Positions 16,729-26,244 are shown, counted from the stretch's first letter. The stretch is DNA of 26,788 nucleotides from Salisapilia sapeloensis (GCA_023334545.1 JAADVB010000240.1:1-26788), one strand, 5' to 3'. Notes: a model not told the origin generated them from the sequence alone. Made by a program: numbers and translations.

Positions 16729-18268
16729 ATGGGAAGGCATCGACAGTACCGCTTCCCCCAGTGGAAGCTCTGCCTCATCGCTGTTTTCCTGTCAATCATC
16801 CCGTCGCTCGTAGCAGCCCGTCAGCAAGGTACCCACTATCCTGTCAAGTCGCATTGTCTCCATTCTTATTCTTCTGAGAATAGCTTTTACGTCCGATGGA
16901 GACACGACTTACTGCTGGAAAACGGACCTATCCGTCTACGCCTCATCCTTGAGCTCTACCACGAAAATCCAGACAGCGTCCGGGAAGGACTGTCCGGTCC
17001 AAATGGCCATGGACTTGTCCGACTCGTCCGTCTTTGTAGATCAAGCGCTCACAGTCAGGTGGGAAGCTACGCTGCAGACGGATGCGGACGGTGATCTGGA
17101 AGACAACGACTTTAATCTGAACGAGACGTACACGACGGAAGACAGGTTCTCATCGGACACCGTGCAGATCGTCAAGGCATTCGTGCAATCGTGCGATGCC
17201 AATAGTCCCTGTGACGTCATACAGAACACACCGGAGCTGACTACCAAGCCGGCGGGCTCGCGGCCCCAGTCTGGGAACTTTAGCACTAGTAACCATGCTG
17301 TCACCTTCTCACAGGACAAAGTTACTTTTGGTCAGGAAGGAGAGTACCTCATCATTGCACACATAGTGCTTCCAGGCGAAGATGCGACTAAAGACAGATA
17401 CGACTACGCAGTCTACTCCTCGGTGACGGTCAAGGAGCGGGTGTCAACCGAGACGTCCGCTTCGAATAGTTCCGATAGCGACAACTCGGACGGCGGTGGT
17501 CTTTCGACCGAAGTCATCGCTATCATCGTCGTCGTCTGTATCGTCCTGATCGCTGTCGCGATCGTTGGATTCTGTGTCATGTCCAGACGCTCCGGCAGTG
17601 GCCCCGAGAAAACTTCGCACAAGTTCCCAGAGCCCGGCCACCTCGCAGGAAGCACAATGGACGACGAAGACGAATTCGCGGTGCTCGGCAACGAAGGCAA
17701 CCCATCTTTGCTTCGCGACAACTCTTTAGCAAGTACAGTTCGAATGCCACCCCCTCGCCCTAGCGCGTTCCTCAATCCGAGAGTACCTAGCTCAACCGAG
17801 TTGAACTCCGCCACATTCTACCCTGGCACTTCAAGGTCTGGGGACGACCATCAGACGCAGTTTTACCTGCAGCACTCCACGCGTAACCAGCCGATGGAGA
17901 ATAGCGTCATCTACGGTAATGATTCGTCAGGGCATGATCATGCTTCCATGTTCGATAAGGGTTCAAGTCGGAGACTTAGTGGCATGCACAATGGTCCATC
18001 TCATTCAGCCCAAAGCCAGCCTGCCTATCTTGGCCAGCACCCAAGTAGCAATGGAGACGCATGGGGATGGCGCTCGAACGCAAGTGGTCGCAAGAAGAAC
18101 CCACCACGATCGCAGCATCTCTACACCCGCGAAGATGAAGACTCCTTCTCGGATTTACAGGCATCCCACGTGGTCGTTCAAACAGCTCCGCAAGATGCGG
18201 AAAGCACTGTTGGAGATCCTCTCGACTTGTCAGACTTGGTGTCGACGAATCGAACGGCCATGCTGTAA
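16729..18268 (+). CDS. Single-pass type I membrane protein, tandem paralogue 2 (two exons)
   Basis: Exons 16729-16828 and 16884-18268, with a 55-bp phase-1 intron, giving 494 aa. Exon 1 codes a signal peptide (MGRHRQYRFPQWKLCLIAVF, ending SLVAA). The intron was placed because splicing brings FTSDGDTTYCW into frame, matching DGKYTYCW of the upstream paralogue. The ectodomain has the same cysteines: CW (44), CP (70), C-x5-C (137, 143), and YDYAVYSSV near its end. An acidic Ser-rich stalk precedes GLSTEV and a transmembrane helix at about 243-265. The 230-aa cytoplasmic tail is Ser/His/Asn-rich, longer than in the paralogue, and I see no PPxY motif. Function unknown. It starts 228 bp after paralogue 1 on the same strand, so the pair arose by duplication and has since diverged strongly. 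Confidence 0.85.
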
Positions 18269-19199
18269 CCTGATCACGGAAGCGAGAAGCAGTATGTATT
18301 TACTTGGACAAATCCAGTCTAAGCGAGATAGGTCGACCTTTTACCCCATTTATAGATTCGAACAAGTCTTCCTGTAGTTAGTCGTAAGAAGCTTAAACGT
18401 TCTCATCTCACTTGCGCTCGTATACTTTACCACTTCTGCAGTATCTTGTATCTGAAAAGGCTATATCGTTCAATGCATTGAGCATATGCAGATAGCGGTC
18501 TTTCACGGCAGAACGATTCTGCACTGGATTCCAAGTGCAGTTTAAAGAAACCCTGCTTTTTAAATCAATTGAAGCTTTTAAAGAAACCTAGCATGCGATC
18601 AAGAAAAAACAAAGATCGCTACTCTGCTTCGATGCTTATAAAGCACCCAACTTCATACTTTCCCTTGTCTTGGGCAGCACACCTCTTATGGATCATAAAA
18701 TGCACAGAAACTCGTAAAAGACGCAATGAATTGAAGCACTTCCCGACGAACTATAAACTAATTCCTGATCATCACTTCGCTTGCTTGTCCGAAGCACTTT
18801 GATTACTTTTTTATCCGTTAGTACCGTGTATGGGTCATTACTCATTGCGCCAATCAAATGACGCCTTTGCGGTAACCTCAACTTTTTAGACTTCAACTCT
18901 ATCTTCGTCGACACCATATCACCAAACTTTTTAATGCTATAGTACGGGAGTTTCAGGGGAGAGATCTTAATGTAAGCTGGACTTGAAGTGCTGTTTTGTA
19001 CAACGAATATACGAGATGACATACGAGGTTGTTCTGATTGACAGACAAGACTACCTGGTGCTTGCTTCTGACGGACTAGATGGGAAGTAGACACCACAAA
19101 ACTTCGGCGTGAGACTAAATGTGCTTGATTCGCTAAGGTACGCTGCCCAGTCTTCAGTCTACGCGAGATCAAATTTAGCGAAAGGTACTTACCGAGATC
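18269..19199. other. AT-rich gap before the two-HTH gene
   Basis: About 930 bp with no supported gene. A minus-strand open frame runs 19247-18693, but it begins at GTG, overlaps the next gene's start and has no recognisable motif. The 11-mer TTAAAGAAACC occurs twice (near 18542 and 18578); this looks trivial. Confidence 0.5.
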
Positions 19200-19219
19200 G
19201 TGCCTGTAAAGGAAGGCAC
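19200..19219 (+). promoter_or_regulatory. Perfect 6-bp hairpin one base before the start codon
   Basis: GTGCCT (19200-19205) and AGGCAC (19214-19219) are complementary around an 8-nt loop, ending one base before the ATG at 19221. In mRNA this hairpin would sit at the start codon and could slow initiation. It may be chance. Confidence 0.3.
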
Positions 19220-19220
19220 A

Positions 19221-20729
19221 ATGGACTACAGTCAGTTCATTGAACACGGTGCTAAGCTAAGAGAAGTATATCCGGAGCTCATGCGCTTATTTACGCCAGC
19301 TGCATCCTTGAAGAAAGCACTGGATATTATCCTGAGTCCTTCTCAAGACGATGCCAAGACGCGCGCTGCTGAGCTTGAAGATTACTTTCTAAGCCAGGCT
19401 AACAAGAGAAGTCCTCTCCAGGTACGCAAAGCACGGGACAGCTACAAGAAACTGGCGAAAGAAAATCGAGCCAAGAAACGATGGCGCTATGGTGGCACGC
19501 TAACACCAGCGGGGAAAGATCGACTGATGGAGCATATTCACAAGTTGCGCACTTGCGAGGATCCAGCTTCGTACCAGCTTATTGCCGAAGTCACTGGCAT
19601 TCCACATTACTCTGTACGATCGTGGTATCTAACGTGGCAGAATAATCACAGGAAGGATGAACAGGAAGCGCTGAAAGGCCAAGATTACATGGCTGACTAT
19701 GCCTTCAATAATGCCACGAACGAGATGCAAAAGACGAAGGAAGCCACAGGAAACCGTTCGCATGATGAGGATGATGTTGAAGTCGAAAATAATGAAAACG
19801 ATGAAAGCACTCTTCTCTTCAACAGCAACAGCGACGAGGAAAAGGCTCAAAATGTTTTGCTTCTAGGGTCAAACTATGAATACTTGCCAAGCTACGAAGA
19901 CAATGTCGCCGTGTTCAAAGCAAGTCCAGCCTACCAAACACTAGAGCGCAGGGTAAATCGATGCGAAGCACTCATGGCGGAACTTCGCCAAGTTGCACGT
20001 GCGTTCGGAATTGAGCTCGATTTTCAATCGTCTAGACCGTCCTGGACACTGCAGCCGAGCGTACTGTACCCAGATACCTCGGACAATGCGCTTTTGTATG
20101 TTAAATCAGAATGGGAGGGGTATTTGGAGCAAATGGAGCGGGAGATCAATGAAGCGGCAGACGACATTCGACCCAAAAAACCAGATATTGACGCGTTCAT
20201 TGATTCCTTCAAGGGCCCTGCAACTCGAGCTCCCTGCACGACAGCTAAAGCAACGCATGCCGGTGATAGAAAACGTCTTCGAAATGCTGGAAAGTCTGAT
20301 GACCGTCGTGTAGCGAGAAAAACGGGCGAAGATTTGATCAAGATCAGTAATTTTAAGAAGATGCGCCGTGAACTTGGATCCCTATCCGACAGTGAACTCT
20401 GGGAGTTGAAGCTATTAAAGGACAAATACGACACAACGAAGCGAACACTTACCGATGCAGAGCTACTCGAGTACAGAGTGCGTGCAGAAGCTGGTGCCAA
20501 AAAGCGAAATAAGTCCATCCGTACTGATAAGCATCGTCGTCAAAGGCATGAAGAATACTTGGAGATGCTTCGTTTGGCATTCTCGATCAACTCAAAGGAT
20601 CTGACCCAAGACATGATCGGGAGAATAACGGGTGGTGATGTCGCAACAGTGAAAGCCCAGAAAAGAAAAGTCAAAGAAGTCTTAGAACTGATAGTTGGTT
20701 CCGATGCTGCTGAGGAGGCATCTAGCTAA
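19221..20729 (+). CDS. Putative DNA-binding protein with two helix-turn-helix segments, 502 aa
   Basis: Family not recognised. The first ATG is at 19221. Residues about 94-143 form a helix-turn-helix-like segment (ASYQLIAEVTGIPHYSVRSW) preceded by a very basic helix (NRAKKRWRYGG). An acidic, Asn-rich linker (about 170-215) and coiled-coil-like charged helices follow. A second similar segment lies near the C-terminus (about 440-490: DLTQDMIGRITGGDVATVKA) after KKRNKSIRTDKHRRQRHEE, which also looks like a nuclear localisation signal. Such paired HTHs occur in transcription factors and in transposase-derived proteins; no DDE catalytic triad is evident. The gene is intronless, lower in GC than its neighbours, and stands alone between roughly 1-kb AT-rich gaps, which fits a lineage-specific or domesticated gene. 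A nuclear regulatory role is inference. Confidence 0.75.
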   Translation: MDYSQFIEHGAKLREVYPELMRLFTPAASLKKALDIILSPSQDDAKTRAAELEDYFLSQANKRSPLQVRKARDSYKKLAKENRAKKRWRYGGTLTPAGKDRLMEHIHKLRTCEDPASYQLIAEVTGIPHYSVRSWYLTWQNNHRKDEQEALKGQDYMADYAFNNATNEMQKTKEATGNRSHDEDDVEVENNENDESTLLFNSNSDEEKAQNVLLLGSNYEYLPSYEDNVAVFKASPAYQTLERRVNRCEALMAELRQVARAFGIELDFQSSRPSWTLQPSVLYPDTSDNALLYVKSEWEGYLEQMEREINEAADDIRPKKPDIDAFIDSFKGPATRAPCTTAKATHAGDRKRLRNAGKSDDRRVARKTGEDLIKISNFKKMRRELGSLSDSELWELKLLKDKYDTTKRTLTDAELLEYRVRAEAGAKKRNKSIRTDKHRRQRHEEYLEMLRLAFSINSKDLTQDMIGRITGGDVATVKAQKRKVKEVLELIVGSDAAEEASS

Positions 20730-21508
20730 TTGCCGGACTGCTAAGCACTTATTTGTTTTAACGACGTATGTGTTCCTTGAGTTGTGGTTGTGTTCAAATT
20801 GCTTAAAGAGCGTATGCTACTATAGCTGTTGTGGATCAGGATGAATAAAACAAAGGGATGTCGCCTTGTGATGTACAAAATATAATGCAAGCATATCGCC
20901 ATGTAATTATATGATGCTTACGAATATTTCTGGGCAAAGCTAACGCCCAAGTACGGCTCACTAGCAATTAGGCAGCAATGGCAGGAATATAGCATGTAGA
21001 TATGCTACCAGGTACTCCATCTTGGGCTGCTCGATCCAAGTTTCTAATATTTTACTTCTGAGCCATATACGAAAAGGTATTGCATGTCAATGACAAAATA
21101 TTGTTCACTGATCTTGTTGTCTATAACGACAGCTCGGAAGGATGTATATAGTAAGTGAAACAAAAAGATGTGTCTTCTGTATGTGGCTACAGTGTGAAGC
21201 AAGAGATACAAAGAAGTACATGAGAGAAAGTTGTTGTCACTATCACATTCTGTAAATGAGTGCATAATGATTAATTGGACACACAAATATAGCAAATCAT
21301 CCCACGCGAATCAATTTTGTTCTTGGAATGAGATTACGCAAAGTGTTAGCTTTTGGTAATGCCATTTGAGCTAAATCCAACATAAGACTTCCCCTCAATT
21401 AGACCAAAGATGGTTCGCGCTGTAAGAACAGTATTTGCAGTCGCAAATCTTGGAGCTGGCTGTATGCATTGATCAGAAGTGTGTCCTAGTTTTTGAAGGC
21501 TAAACTAA
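20730..21508. other. AT-rich gap after the two-HTH gene
   Basis: About 780 bp without a supported gene; stops are frequent in all frames. An 83-codon minus frame at 21044-21295 has no recognisable content and unusual composition (Leu/Phe/His-rich, as expected from AT-rich DNA). Confidence 0.5.
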
Positions 21509-21793
21509 ATAAGTTGCACAGATGCACATCATCGAAAGCACTTCGATGGTACAAGCAGATCAATAGCAGTTCGAGGTTCAGTGTTTACACTGGACGTCAC
21601 ACAAACAACCACACCGGGATATCTGCACGTAGGAACACCGATTGCTGTCTATCCGTCGTGCTACACTTGGCATGGCAACACGACTTCCGACTACTGTCCT
21701 CTCCAAGCGATTGGAAATGTCATTGAAGTGGGCTTGAAGACCGAGTCTACACCGGCCCATAATACCAGCGCTTTATACTTCACTTTACTTTAA
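21509..21793 (+). pseudogene. Possible orphan exon or relict coding fragment
   Basis: A frame open for 94 codons in otherwise AT-rich DNA, GC-richer from about 21581. It lacks a suitable ATG but follows a TTCAG acceptor-like site at about 21576-21580. The translation looks protein-like (GYLHVGTPIAVYPSCYTWHG; NVIEVGLKTESTPAHNT) and ends at TAA just before the CMS1-like gene. I do not recognise it. It could be a last exon of an undetected gene, a relic, or chance; its 3' end overlaps the neighbour's likely initiator. Confidence 0.2.
21780..21787 (+). promoter_or_regulatory. Initiator-like element of the CMS1-like gene
   Basis: TCACTTTA matches YCAYTTYY at 7 of 8 and lies about 72 nt upstream of the ATG at 21854. 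Confidence 0.35.
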
Positions 21794-21853
21794 AGTATAT
21801 TGGGCTTAATTATACAAGACAGACTGCTGGACACGAAACTTGGACAGAAGTCG

Positions 21854-22886
21854 ATGAGTGCAGCGATGACCTCGAAGGCAGTAAATGACGATGAGTTGGA
21901 GCAGAACTGGGAAGCTGAAGACGTCCAGATTTCCGACAATGAAAGCGTAGTTTCTGCTGGGAGCGAAGATGAATTTATGGAGGACCAGGACGTGGAGCTA
22001 GCAACTGCCAAGCGCTCACGCGATGCTGGCGAGGACGAGGACATGCCTTCGGATGATGAAGCTCCTTCGTCCAGCAAAAAGCAAAAGACCAGCCCCGCTA
22101 ACTCTGTCAAGGTATTTGAGCATACATAGGTCACTTCGTACAATCTCTCACCGTTGCTGGATGGAATAGTCGAATGACAAAGGGCTCCAGAAGATGACGC
22201 CAGCAGAGCACTTTGAGATTGTGAACAAAGCCTACATCAAGAATCGAGGTGGCCAATTAACCATCTTGGAAGCATCTGAAGGACTCGAAGGTTGCCTATT
22301 TCCTACATGCCCTCGTGTACCAAGAACTAATCGTCTTGGATAGAGTCCCATTTCGTTGTGCCGACTGGCCTTGGAAAGCACAATTTAGACCAACTCCCTC
22401 TGTATATACGTCACGTGCGTCCGAGCTGGAAGAATGATTTTTACGGCAAAGGTATCAAGAAGGACCGAAGTCCTTACTTTCTCATCCTGTGTTCGTCAGC
22501 CGTACGTGCCACGGAGATCATCAAGTACGTTGCTTCTGGTATCAATGATATCGTGAACTAACAACTTTCCTCCTAGACCGTTAAGCGCATTCAAGTGCAA
22601 AATAGCAAAACTCTTCGGGAAGCATCTCAAAGTGTCGGAACAAAAGGAAGCGCTCCAGATGTACCACCCGATCGCAGTGGGGACGCCTGGTCGAGTCAAG
22701 AAGCTGCTGGAGACGGAAGCTCTGTCCTTGCAGCACACGTCCCACGTCATCCTCGACATGGCTCGGGACAAGAAGACCCTGACGATCCTCGACCTGAACG
22801 ACACCGCACCAGAGGTCTCGGACATTCTGCACTACTACCTGCTCCCTCGTCTTCGAGCGAACAAGACCAAGCTGCTATTGTACTAG
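21854..22886 (+). CDS. CMS1: CMS1-like ribosome-biogenesis protein, four exons
   Basis: Exons 21854-22111, 22170-22290, 22344-22524 and 22577-22886 give 289 aa; introns are 58, 53 and 52 bp. Residues 1-86 are an acidic, Ser/Lys-rich disordered tail with a basic KKQK patch. The rest matches the Cms1/CMSS1 family, nucleolar proteins of the U3-containing 90S small-subunit pre-ribosome: YFLILCSSAVRATEII, then FKCKIAKLFGKHLKVSEQ, then HPIAVGTPGRVKKLL, and a TSHVILDMARDKKTLT strand. The layout resembles a DEAD-box helicase core that has lost its ATPase motifs (VGTPGR survives). The third intron has a perfect CTAAC branch site; the second uses an unusual GTTGCC donor, but only this junction keeps the frame (GAG TCC CAT). 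Convergent with the carrier gene, 62 bp between stops. Confidence 0.88.
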
Positions 22887-22948
22887 GCCAAATGAATAGA
22901 CAGGGTAGGAATAATGCACTCTATGTTCGTCTCTTTACTTGCATCGAG

Positions 22949-23923
22949 TCAAAAAAGCTTATTGAGGAAACTGAGCGTCGTCTCGAACGCTACGAATGTG
23001 ATGGCGTTGGCTGGGAACGCCCGGATGAGGGAAGACGAGATGCCTCGGTAAAATCGTCCCAGGCCTCCCTCTCTATACACCTGCCGCGTGCAGTCGAACA
23101 CACTGCTGTACCTTGGTTTGTCCAGTCGGTCGGCCTGCATCACGCTCTTCACCGTGTCGATGGGATAGATAGCCAGCCAGTACACAAACCCAGCACATCC
23201 ACCGGCAGTTGCGATGGCTGCATATGATCGAGTGAGCTCCTGCTCTGGCGTTAACTGTCGATTGTCCACGAACGCCCTTAGCAACAGTTCCTTGGGTGTC
23301 TCATACGCCATAAAATAGGCTGTGTTTCCGACCATCTCTCGGCCGGCCGTCGGGCCGAGACCTCGGTAGAGTCCTCGCAGGCCAGAGTGTTTCCGAATGT
23401 CACGCACGCAGTCCCAATTGCTTATGCCTTTGCCGAACTGCGTCTGCATTCGTACTTTGACAACCTCGAATGGGGTGTACAAGAAACCTTCAGTGAATCC
23501 AGTGGACATGCCTGCCCCAATGAGACCTAGCGTTGGCTTATTGTCGAAGACGTACGTGTTGTAAAAGTATCGGTACTGGCCCATGAGCCCGAAGAGGATG
23601 GAAGCGCTACGGACGGTTGGTCATCAGAATGCCTTTCATCTAGAATATGGAAGGATGAAATACCTGACGGCCGATCGAAAGAGTTGAGGGGAGGCGCCTC
23701 TGTAGAGCGACAGCAGACCATCGTCTCGAATGCTGGAGCGCAGGCAGTCCCATGTGCCAGTGTAGACACGAGTGGCATTGCTTCTTTGCGTCTGCAGTCG
23801 CGCTTTCACCGTCTCGAGCGGGTATCCTGCCACTGCTTCGCAGCCGCCTCCTACGAGACCGCTGACAAAGTTCTTGGTCGTGACCACCGCGAGAGACTGC
23901 TTGTCCTGAGCCGAGGCATCCAT
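22949..23923 (-). CDS. Mitochondrial carrier family (SLC25) protein, two exons
   Basis: Exon 1 is 23923-23664 and exon 2 is 23606-22949, with a 57-bp intron, giving 305 aa, the standard length. Three repeats each carry the carrier signature Px[DE]xx[KR]: YPLETVKARLQ (Pro35), YTPFEVVKVRMQ (Pro132) and YPIDTVKSVMQ (Pro235), followed by glycine motifs such as LYRGASP, LYRGLGP and FYRGISS. Such proteins exchange metabolites across the inner mitochondrial membrane with six helices. Motif style is closest to the acylcarnitine/ornithine/basic amino acid branch, but the substrate cannot be assigned here. The ATG chosen gives MDASAQDK, directly before the first helix; the open frame extends upstream but would add an atypical tail. 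Divergent from D-lactate dehydrogenase (348 bp). Confidence 0.92.
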
Positions 23924-23931
23924 CGTCACCA

Positions 23932-23940
23932 CTGAAAATG
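23932..23940 (-). promoter_or_regulatory. Weak FPR-like element of the carrier gene
   Basis: The minus strand reads CATTTTCAG, close to the flanking-promoter-region consensus CAWTTTNYY, but no good initiator precedes it and it is only about 10 nt from the ATG. Confidence 0.2.
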
Positions 23941-24220
23941 CAGGAACAACCAGACAGACTATTTTGTACCATTTCCATCTATTTCTACGCCATCTTATCT
24001 GCCGCAGCTCGACACTCCATCCAGACGCACCTGCAGAGGATCTTGGAATAAAACCGTTTGTACTGGGTGGAAACGCGCTCCGGTACCCATCGCGTGATAA
24101 CGTTCGTCTGCTTGGTGGCAGGATCCCATCTATGCTTCCCACCTGCGTTTCTATGCACTTCTGACTTGGATTTTGTATGATCCAAGTTGAAGCTAGAGGG
24201 ATTCGACCGAGCACGCGGCA

Positions 24221-24238
24221 GCTCACTTTCCATTTTCC
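24221..24238 (+). promoter_or_regulatory. Strong INR+FPR core promoter of D-lactate dehydrogenase
   Basis: GCTCACTTTCCATTTTCC fits the full oomycete INR+FPR element with essentially one difference (C for T at position 6, allowed by YCAYTTYY). It gives a leader of about 48 nt to the ATG at 24272. It is the best core promoter in the window. Confidence 0.75.
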
Positions 24239-24271
24239 AACCAAGTGCCGACATCACCTTTCGACTACATC

Positions 24272-25279
24272 ATGAAGATTGCCTTCTTCTCTGCCCACTC
24301 ATATGACATGGACTCCATGCGCACAATTGCCAAGCAAGACGGCATCTCGGACAAGCACGAATTCCTCTTCCTCTCGGCGCCATTGAATGAAACTACCGCA
24401 GCCATGGCCGAAGGTTGCGAAGGCGCCGTCATCTTCGTAAATGACACTGCCGACGAAGCTGCGTTGCGGAAACTGCACTCGATCGGCACACGCGCACTAT
24501 TCCTCCGCTGTGCTGGATTTGACATGGTCAATCTGGACGTTGCCAAGGAACTTAACATGCCTGTAATGCGTGTCCCGGCCTACTCGCCATACGCCGTCGC
24601 CGAGCACGCTGCCACGCTCATGATGTCCCTCAACCGCAAGATTCACCGATCGTACAACCGAACGCGTGAGTTCAACTTCCGACTGACCGGCCTCCTCGGC
24701 TTTGACGTTAACGGCAAGACGGTCGGTGTCATTGGCACCGGCAAGATCGGCGCGCTCTTTGCACGCATCTGCAAGGGCTTTGGCTGCCGAGTGCTCGGAT
24801 ACGACGTCATGCAGAACCCAGAGGCAGTTAGCTACGGCGTCGAGTACGTTTCGCAGGACGAAATCTGGGCACAAGCAGATATTATCAGTCTCCACTGCCC
24901 GCTCTTCGACTCGACTCGACATGTCGTGAACGCCGAGAGCATTGAAAAGATGAAGGACGGTGTCATGATCATCAACACGAGTCGAGGCGGACTGATCGAC
25001 ACGCCTGCGCTCGTGAACGGCCTCAAGACTGACAAAATCGGAGCCGTCGGTCTGGACGTGTTCGAAGGCGAAGCCGAGTACTTTTACAGCGACCGGTCGG
25101 GCGAAGTGATCGCGGACGACGGACTGGCAAGACTCTTCACCTTCCCGAACGTGCTCGTGACCGGCCACCAAGCGTTTTTCACCAAGGAAGCCATGGACAA
25201 CATTGCCCACACGACCATGCAGAACATTAGCGAGTACTCTGCCGGCGAGAAGCTGACGAACGAAGTCACCAAGAACTAA
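24272..25279 (+). CDS. ldhA: D-lactate dehydrogenase (NAD-dependent, LdhA type)
   Basis: A 335-aa intronless protein starting MKIAFFSAHSYD. It reduces pyruvate to D-lactate with NADH, regenerating NAD+ when respiration is limited. It belongs to the D-2-hydroxyacid dehydrogenase superfamily: Rossmann loop VIGTGKIG (Gly155, 157, 160), acidic Asp178 at the end of the next strand (NAD rather than NADP), and catalytic Arg238 (NTSRGGLID), Glu267 (DVFEGEAEYF) and His299 (TGHQAFFT). The DVFEGE...YFYSDRS and GHQAFFTKEA blocks are the LdhA signature and separate it from glycerate or formate dehydrogenases. There is no targeting peptide, so it is probably cytosolic. The nearest relatives I recall are bacterial and protist/fungal LdhA, so a transfer history is possible. 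Convergent with the carbonic anhydrase gene, 78 bp between stops. Confidence 0.94.
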   Translation: MKIAFFSAHSYDMDSMRTIAKQDGISDKHEFLFLSAPLNETTAAMAEGCEGAVIFVNDTADEAALRKLHSIGTRALFLRCAGFDMVNLDVAKELNMPVMRVPAYSPYAVAEHAATLMMSLNRKIHRSYNRTREFNFRLTGLLGFDVNGKTVGVIGTGKIGALFARICKGFGCRVLGYDVMQNPEAVSYGVEYVSQDEIWAQADIISLHCPLFDSTRHVVNAESIEKMKDGVMIINTSRGGLIDTPALVNGLKTDKIGAVGLDVFEGEAEYFYSDRSGEVIADDGLARLFTFPNVLVTGHQAFFTKEAMDNIAHTTMQNISEYSAGEKLTNEVTKN

Positions 25280-25357
25280 CGCGTGCATGCCACAATCTAT
25301 CAACAATCAAAACAGTTTGCATCCTTTACGCCCGATGTATTTCTTGTCCATAGGAAT

Positions 25358-26244
25358 CTAATATTTGAAGAAGATGCCTTTGTCCGTGTTGTCACGCTCG
25401 CGCTGCGGCAGACCCGTCACGCCCACGTCCCGAAGCGTCTCGAAACGCTCCTGCTCCGCCTCGAGCTCCTCGAACGTCTTGTCACACTCCTCCGCGTGGC
25501 TCTGAGCCAGCTCCGCGTACTCCATCGCGCACTGCTTCACGAACTCCTTGTCGTCCGCAGAAAGGTCGCGGAGGTGGCGAGCCGGGATGCCGGACCAGAG
25601 CTGGCCAGGCGGAATCTTCTTGCCAGGCGTCACGATGGAACCGGCCGTCACGATCGAGCCTTCACCGATCTCCACGCCATCTAGCACCTGCGCTCCCGTA
25701 CCAATGAGACAGTTGTCGTGGATAGTGCACGCGTGGACGATGGCTCCTGGGCCGATCGTCACGTGGCTGCCAATCTTCGTCGGGATATCGTTGTGGATTT
25801 TGGCAACGTGCACCACGGCCTGGTCCTGCACGCTCGAAAAGTCCCCAATTGTGATGTGGTTGACGTCGCCTAGTTTTATAGAATCATTATCCCTGCATAA
25901 TCACTTTCCTAGGCCAAGTAATACCTCGAACAGTGGCGCTGTACCACACGGACGAGCCTTCGCCAACCTTTACGTCACCAATGATGGATGCGTTGGGAGC
26001 TACAAAGACGCCGTTCGAGAACTTGGGCGCCTTGCCGCTGTTCTTGACCGCCCGAGTCGATGGGTTTACTGGAGCAAGATCAAACGAGCTGTCAGTGATC
26101 ATCAATACATGAGTAGACGAGAGCAGAGTGCGTACAGTGTTCCGTGTAAGAGAGCTTTCCTTCAAAGGTGGCACCGACACGGTCCAGCTGCTGGCCGATG
26201 GACCGAATGGCCTTCCCGAGCGACTGCGTCGACTGCTTAAGCAT
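25358..26244 (-). CDS. Gamma-type carbonic anhydrase (mitochondrial complex I-associated type), three exons
   Basis: Exons 26244-26136, 26068-25925 and 25869-25358, with introns of 67 and 55 bp, give 254 aa. The N-terminus (LGKAIRSIGQQLDRVG) and following text (FVAPNASIIGDVKVGEGSSV; VRGDVNHITIGDFSSVQD) match the eukaryotic gamma-CA proteins that sit on the matrix arm of complex I in plants and protists. The fold is a left-handed beta-helix trimer. All three zinc-ligand histidines are present: His105 (VVHVAK), His130 and His135 (VHACTIHDN), so catalysis is possible, although several complex I gamma-CAs are mainly structural. A charged C-terminal helix (about 200-245) follows the helix domain. 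The intron junctions are supported because each restores a conserved family block across the join. The upstream frame has only a GTG, so the ATG at 26244 is the start. Confidence 0.92.

Noticed and set aside
18693-19247. A 184-codon minus-strand open frame overlapping the start of the two-HTH gene
   Set aside because: It begins at GTG, has its first ATG far inside, lies in AT-rich DNA, overlaps a better gene and shows no recognisable motif.
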